DNA from: WFTC01 sp047635955
Lineage (GTDB): Bacteria; Patescibacteriota; Gracilibacteria; UBA1369; 2-02-FULL-48-14
Assembly (NCBI GenBank): GCA_047635955.1
Contig: JBLIGW010000013.1
Coordinates: 1 to 15,331, forward strand
Reading direction: 5' to 3'
DNA: 15,331 nt
In this document: positions 12,855-15,331 of the stretch, in pieces
Layout: each line of letters begins with the position of its first letter
How positions within the stretch are numbered: the first letter of the stretch is position 1
Translations under genes and position numbers: made by a program
Notes under the pieces: generated by a model
The model's database searches: none
Told to the model about the DNA's origin: nothing
What the model saw: the letters and a program-made list of their open reading frames with translations, nothing else

Positions 12855-12883
12855 TAATGGTAAAACTTAAGCTATACAATCTA

Positions 12884-12912
12884 TTGACAGCTTTGTAAAA
12901 AAGATGCATAAT
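12884..12912 (+). promoter_or_regulatory. Near-consensus sigma70 promoter (TTGACA-17-CATAAT)
   Basis: A perfect -35 (TTGACA, 12884-12889) is separated by 17 bp from CATAAT (12907-12912), which matches the -10 consensus at 5 of 6. The predicted start is near 12919, leaving a pyrimidine-rich leader of about 24 nt without a Shine-Dalgarno sequence. It is the strongest promoter in the window and implies abundant expression of the exported protein. Confidence 0.85.
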
Positions 12913-12942
12913 GCCCTCCTTTCCTACTTCTAATCTAACTAT

Positions 12943-13908
12943 ATGGAAAACTTTATACCAAAAACGATGCTTGCCGCAGCCCTTATGGTTGGTGGTTCAG
13001 CACAAGCAGCAGATAACTCAATTGAGTATACTCCTGCAGAACTATCTTCGATGTGTGACCCTGAAGGGCGCATAGGTGGTATTGCCAACTACGCAAATAT
13101 TGCTGGAGCTACTACTGATGTTAATTCAGCTTTGGCTGAAGCACTTCGAGATCCAAGTAAGGCTGAACTAGCAACGGTTCTTTCAAATGAACTTTTGGAT
13201 GCGCTTTATGGTCAATTACATGGTGCTAATGCAGATCCTGCAGCAGTTCTTAATGTTCTTGGTGACATTCAGTTGGGACTTGATCAACTTATGACAGGTG
13301 TTGACTATAATGATGACTCTAAAGTCTCAGAAGCTATTGATAAGATTGGAGCTTATATGAAAGGTCTTAATAACCTTTCAATTCTTCTTTCCTCTTTGGC
13401 TAATGATAGAGGAAATGCGCTTAATCGAAGGCAATTGCTTGAGAGATATGAGGCGTCTTTAGATACTGTCGCTCTTGCTTGGCAAGTAGATAATGGACTT
13501 ACCGCTCTTGAACTTCTCAATACTCCTACTGCATGGGATTGTAGCCCAATCGTTCTTGCTTATGGTGTGACTGGTTCATGGCCAACAAGCCTTGAAGTGA
13601 TTGAATCTCTTGAGTCTACAGATACTCTTGCGTGGTCTACTCCTGATGTTTCAGTACTTACGGGTCCTGAATATTCTGTTTTGTTTGACTATGAACAAGA
13701 TGAAACAACAGATCGACGAAGTCGTTTGGCTCTGTCAAACGCTTATGAACAAGCTAGTGCTGCAGTAGCAGAAGTTGTTGATGAGCTAAAACCACTTGTT
13801 GATGAATTTGAAAAACGTCAAGGAATTGAAGATTTCTCAAAAGATCCTGAACCTGCTGTAAATATGGTTTGGGGAACTCCAGAAGTTCTAGAAGAGGGAG
13901 CTGAATAA
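12943..13908 (+). CDS. 321 aa exported protein of unknown function
   Basis: A classical signal peptide opens the protein: a short n-region (MENFIPK), a hydrophobic core (TMLAAALMVGG) and an AQA cleavage site after residue 22 (SAQA then DNS). The mature part of about 299 residues is acidic and predicted mainly helical, with two cysteines (SSMCDPEG and AWDCSPIV) that could form a disulphide outside the membrane. Blocks include ALAEALRDPSKAELATVLSNELLDALYGQL, LGDIQLGLDQLMTGVDYNDDSKVSEAIDKIGAYMKGLNNLSI. Confidence 0.75.
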   Translation: MENFIPKTMLAAALMVGGSAQAADNSIEYTPAELSSMCDPEGRIGGIANYANIAGATTDVNSALAEALRDPSKAELATVLSNELLDALYGQLHGANADPAAVLNVLGDIQLGLDQLMTGVDYNDDSKVSEAIDKIGAYMKGLNNLSILLSSLANDRGNALNRRQLLERYEASLDTVALAWQVDNGLTALELLNTPTAWDCSPIVLAYGVTGSWPTSLEVIESLESTDTLAWSTPDVSVLTGPEYSVLFDYEQDETTDRRSRLALSNAYEQASAAVAEVVDELKPLVDEFEKRQGIEDFSKDPEPAVNMVWGTPEVLEEGAE

Positions 13909-13935
13909 TAAGTTTCTTATAGATTAGAAGGGACT

Positions 13936-13963
13936 AAAGAGAGTGGCCTAGGTCGCTCTCTTT
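13936..13963 (+). terminator. Intrinsic terminator after the exported-protein gene
   Basis: A perfect 8-bp stem (AAAGAGAG 13936-13943 with CTCTCTTT 13956-13963) encloses a 12-nt loop, followed by a T/A-rich stretch (ATTTATG). Read on either strand, the arm ends in A or T runs. It separates the 321 aa gene from the next promoter. Confidence 0.75.
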
Positions 13964-13980
13964 ATTTATGTATTGATTTA

Positions 13981-13989
13981 TGCTATAAT
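13981..13989 (+). promoter_or_regulatory. Perfect extended -10 promoter (TGC-TATAAT)
   Basis: TGC immediately followed by TATAAT (13984-13989) is a consensus extended -10; no good -35 lies upstream. The predicted start is near 13996, giving a leader of about 17 nt. A second TATAAT (14009-14014) overlaps the ATG itself and cannot drive this gene from that start. Confidence 0.7.
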
Positions 13990-14012
13990 CATATGAATTA
14001 ACAAAATTTATA

Positions 14013-15331
14013 ATGATTAGTAAAAATGACTTCTCCGAGCTAAATACTCACCTTTACCTCCAAGGCGGCCCTAGTGGCCTTCCTTCTGGAGTAGATAAGC
14101 CAGCACGTTACCGTGGAGCTTATATTGAAAAAAAAGCAGAGGGAGCTGGGTTTGAATCTACGAAAGGAGCTTTAGACTACGCTGAAGGCTTGAAAGACTT
14201 CTATCTTGGTCAAAGAAATGAAGTTTTAGGTGATACGGCTTTGTCTTTACTGCCAATTGAATCAGATCTGTCTTTTCAAGGTGGAATTACTCAAATAGCA
14301 ATGACGGCTGAAAGTGGTGTTTTGAATAAAGGTCTGATTCAGACTTTAGTTAATAATTCACCAATGCTCAAGGTGGCTTATGGTCAAAATTCTGAACTTG
14401 GAGATCTGCTTTACGCTAGTGTAATGAGCTCTGGGAAAGAAGTTGGTTTTGATGCCAATTACATTGAAGATGGAACACTTGTTGAATTTGGAAAGATAGA
14501 TGGACAAGATGGAATGGTTCGAATAATCACTCCTGACAATACTATTTATACTTTTGCACTTTATTCAGACTGGCTGAAGGGTGCTCAAGTTGCATTGGAT
14601 GCACCAGCTACTGAGCCAAGTGAAGAACCTGCAGTCATTGAATTACCTGAGGTTCCAGTTGTGGAAACTATACAACTGACACATGAGGGAGAAGCAATTG
14701 ACTCTGAAGCTTCTGTTGAAAACTCAAAACCAGAACCAGAAACTGTTGAAAAGGAGGAAGAAGTACCAGAGGTGGCTTCAGCTCCTTTGGAAGCAAACCC
14801 TGCAAGTGAAGAGTCTGCTACGGAGGCATCTGAAGTACCTGATGCTGAAAAAGCAGAGCGAGTCAGCTTGCTGAATCAAGTGAAAGCTCGTCGTGAAGGA
14901 AGAGAAGCTGAGAGGGCTGCTGAAGTACCAGTTGAAGTGTCAGAAGAAGCACCAGTTACAGATGTTTCAGTTAATTTGGATTCACTTGAAAATTTAGGTA
15001 CTGTCAATATTGAATCAAATCCTGAAGAACCAGAAGAGGGGTCGATTGAAAATATGCCAGTTGTAGAACCACAGGCTGAGGTAGTGGAGATGTCAGTTGT
15101 AGAATCACAGGCTGAGGTAGTGGAGATGCCAGGTTTAGAACCACAGGCTGAGGTGGTAGAATCTGAGTCTGAGCCAGAAGTTGATGAAGAAGGTCCAAAT
15201 TTGGCAGATGGCTTGCAAGCACTTGAAAATTTAGGTACTGTCAATATTGAATCAAATCCTGAAGAACCAGAAGAGGTGTCAACTGACGAGATGCCAGTTG
15301 TAGAACCACGGGCTGAGCCAGAAGAGGCTCC
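14013..15331 (+). CDS. Partial acidic Glu/Pro/Val-rich repeat protein, unrecognised
   Basis: The frame starts at ATG 14013 (MISKNDFSELNTHLYLQ) and stays open for 439 codons to the right edge, so the C-terminus is missing. Residues 1 to about 195 form an apparently globular domain (for example GGPSGLPSGVDKPARYRGAY, LPIESDLSFQGGITQIAM, FDANYIEDGTLVEFG, ending YTFALYSDWLKGAQ). No signal peptide or membrane helix is seen. From about residue 196 the chain becomes low-complexity and acidic, rich in Glu, Pro, Val, Ala and Ser (EPSEEPAVIELPEVPVVE), interrupted by one basic patch (LLNQVKARREGREAERAA, about 287-306). It carries repeats: three copies of a 12-residue unit like MPVVEPQAEVVE, and a LENLGTVNIESNPEEPEE block that recurs 79 codons later. 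No family is recognised. Promoter and terminator isolate it from the 321 aa gene. The repeats suggest a flexible spacer or adhesive/stalk-like region. Confidence 0.8.
   Translation, partial: MISKNDFSELNTHLYLQGGPSGLPSGVDKPARYRGAYIEKKAEGAGFESTKGALDYAEGLKDFYLGQRNEVLGDTALSLLPIESDLSFQGGITQIAMTAESGVLNKGLIQTLVNNSPMLKVAYGQNSELGDLLYASVMSSGKEVGFDANYIEDGTLVEFGKIDGQDGMVRIITPDNTIYTFALYSDWLKGAQVALDAPATEPSEEPAVIELPEVPVVETIQLTHEGEAIDSEASVENSKPEPETVEKEEEVPEVASAPLEANPASEESATEASEVPDAEKAERVSLLNQVKARREGREAERAAEVPVEVSEEAPVTDVSVNLDSLENLGTVNIESNPEEPEEGSIENMPVVEPQAEVVEMSVVESQAEVVEMPGLEPQAEVVESESEPEVDEEGPNLADGLQALENLGTVNIESNPEEPEEVSTDEMPVVEPRAEPEEA
14983..15039 (+). repeat. 57-bp direct repeat, copy 1
   Basis: This stretch, from CACTTGAAAAT to CCAGAAGAGG, is identical at all 57 positions to 15220-15276. 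The offset of 237 bp is a multiple of three, so both copies are read in the same frame and encode the same peptide block. Confidence 0.95.
15054..15161 (+). repeat. Three tandem 36-bp units encoding a 12-residue repeat
   Basis: The units at 15054-15089, 15090-15125 and 15126-15161 encode MPVVEPQAEVVE, MSVVESQAEVVE and MPGLEPQAEVVE. A further partial copy (MPVVEPRAE) starts at 15291 after the second 57-bp repeat. Confidence 0.95.
15220..15276 (+). repeat. 57-bp direct repeat, copy 2
   Basis: This is the second perfect copy of the 57-bp element, 237 bp downstream of the first. The sequence after both copies is also related (ATGCCAGTTGTAGAACCAC at 15054 and 15291), so the true duplicated unit is about 79 codons with diverged parts. 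Confidence 0.95.

Noticed and set aside
14876..15244. Ser/Thr-rich minus-strand reading frame opposite the repeat protein
   Set aside because: It is the antisense shadow of the Glu/Pro-rich repeats; the plus-strand gene has a consensus promoter and a continuous frame.
1..15331. UGA reassigned to glycine, as in Gracilibacteria
   Set aside because: Conserved genes (gapA, rsmH, grpE, hrcA) are full length with no in-frame TGA, so the standard code suffices even though TGA is not used as a stop.
1..15331. CRISPR array, insertion sequence or prophage attachment site
   Set aside because: No regularly spaced palindromic repeats, transposase motifs or terminal inverted repeats were seen; the only long repeats are in-frame within the 14013 gene.

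Overview
The window reads like a compact, low-to-moderate GC bacterial chromosome segment with short intergenic gaps, almost no Shine-Dalgarno motifs, a shortened HrcA, a TrmB-family regulator, a COG2426 small membrane exporter and several large or repetitive proteins without clear families. This style fits a Patescibacteria/CPR lineage (Peregrinibacteria or Gracilibacteria-like). That placement is inference from gene content and style; no rRNA or marker phylogeny is available here. The standard genetic code works for every gene. All 14 complete genes stop with TAA (11) or TAG (3), and none with TGA.

Layout, left to right. Positions 1-1888 (minus strand) hold a stress-chaperone unit, hrcA-grpE-97 aa membrane protein, followed by a separate partial membrane protein. 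Divergent from hrcA is a 1335 aa protein (2043-6050, plus). It appears to carry two class III nucleotidyl-cyclase-like domains, a degenerate STAND-type NTPase region and a long helical C-terminus. This is the layout of soluble adenylyl cyclases and the most remarkable object in the window. A bidirectional terminator separates it from a small membrane-anchored protein and gapA, both on minus. Divergent from gapA lie a Cys-rich four-helix membrane protein and an unrecognised 408 aa protein, then a TrmB-like regulator overlapping a Sua5/YciO/YrdC protein. That gene in turn overlaps, tail to tail, a COG2426 membrane protein on minus.

Positions 11108-11452 contain no convincing gene, but hold a strong hairpin and three TTGTATACAA-like palindromes upstream of rsmH. 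rsmH and an FtsL-like gene form a two-gene fragment of the division/cell-wall (dcw) cluster and end at a very good intrinsic terminator. A near-consensus sigma70 promoter (TTGACA-17-CATAAT) then drives a 321 aa exported protein of unknown function. After another terminator, a perfect extended -10 (TGC-TATAAT) precedes an acidic, Glu/Pro/Val-rich protein. It carries in-frame DNA repeats, including a perfect 57-bp duplication, and runs off the right edge.

Functionally the window mixes housekeeping genes (protein folding, glycolysis, tRNA t6A synthesis, 16S rRNA methylation, division) with lineage-specific genes: the cyclase-like giant, the 408 aa protein, the exported protein and the repeat protein. 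Several transcripts appear leaderless or very short-leadered.
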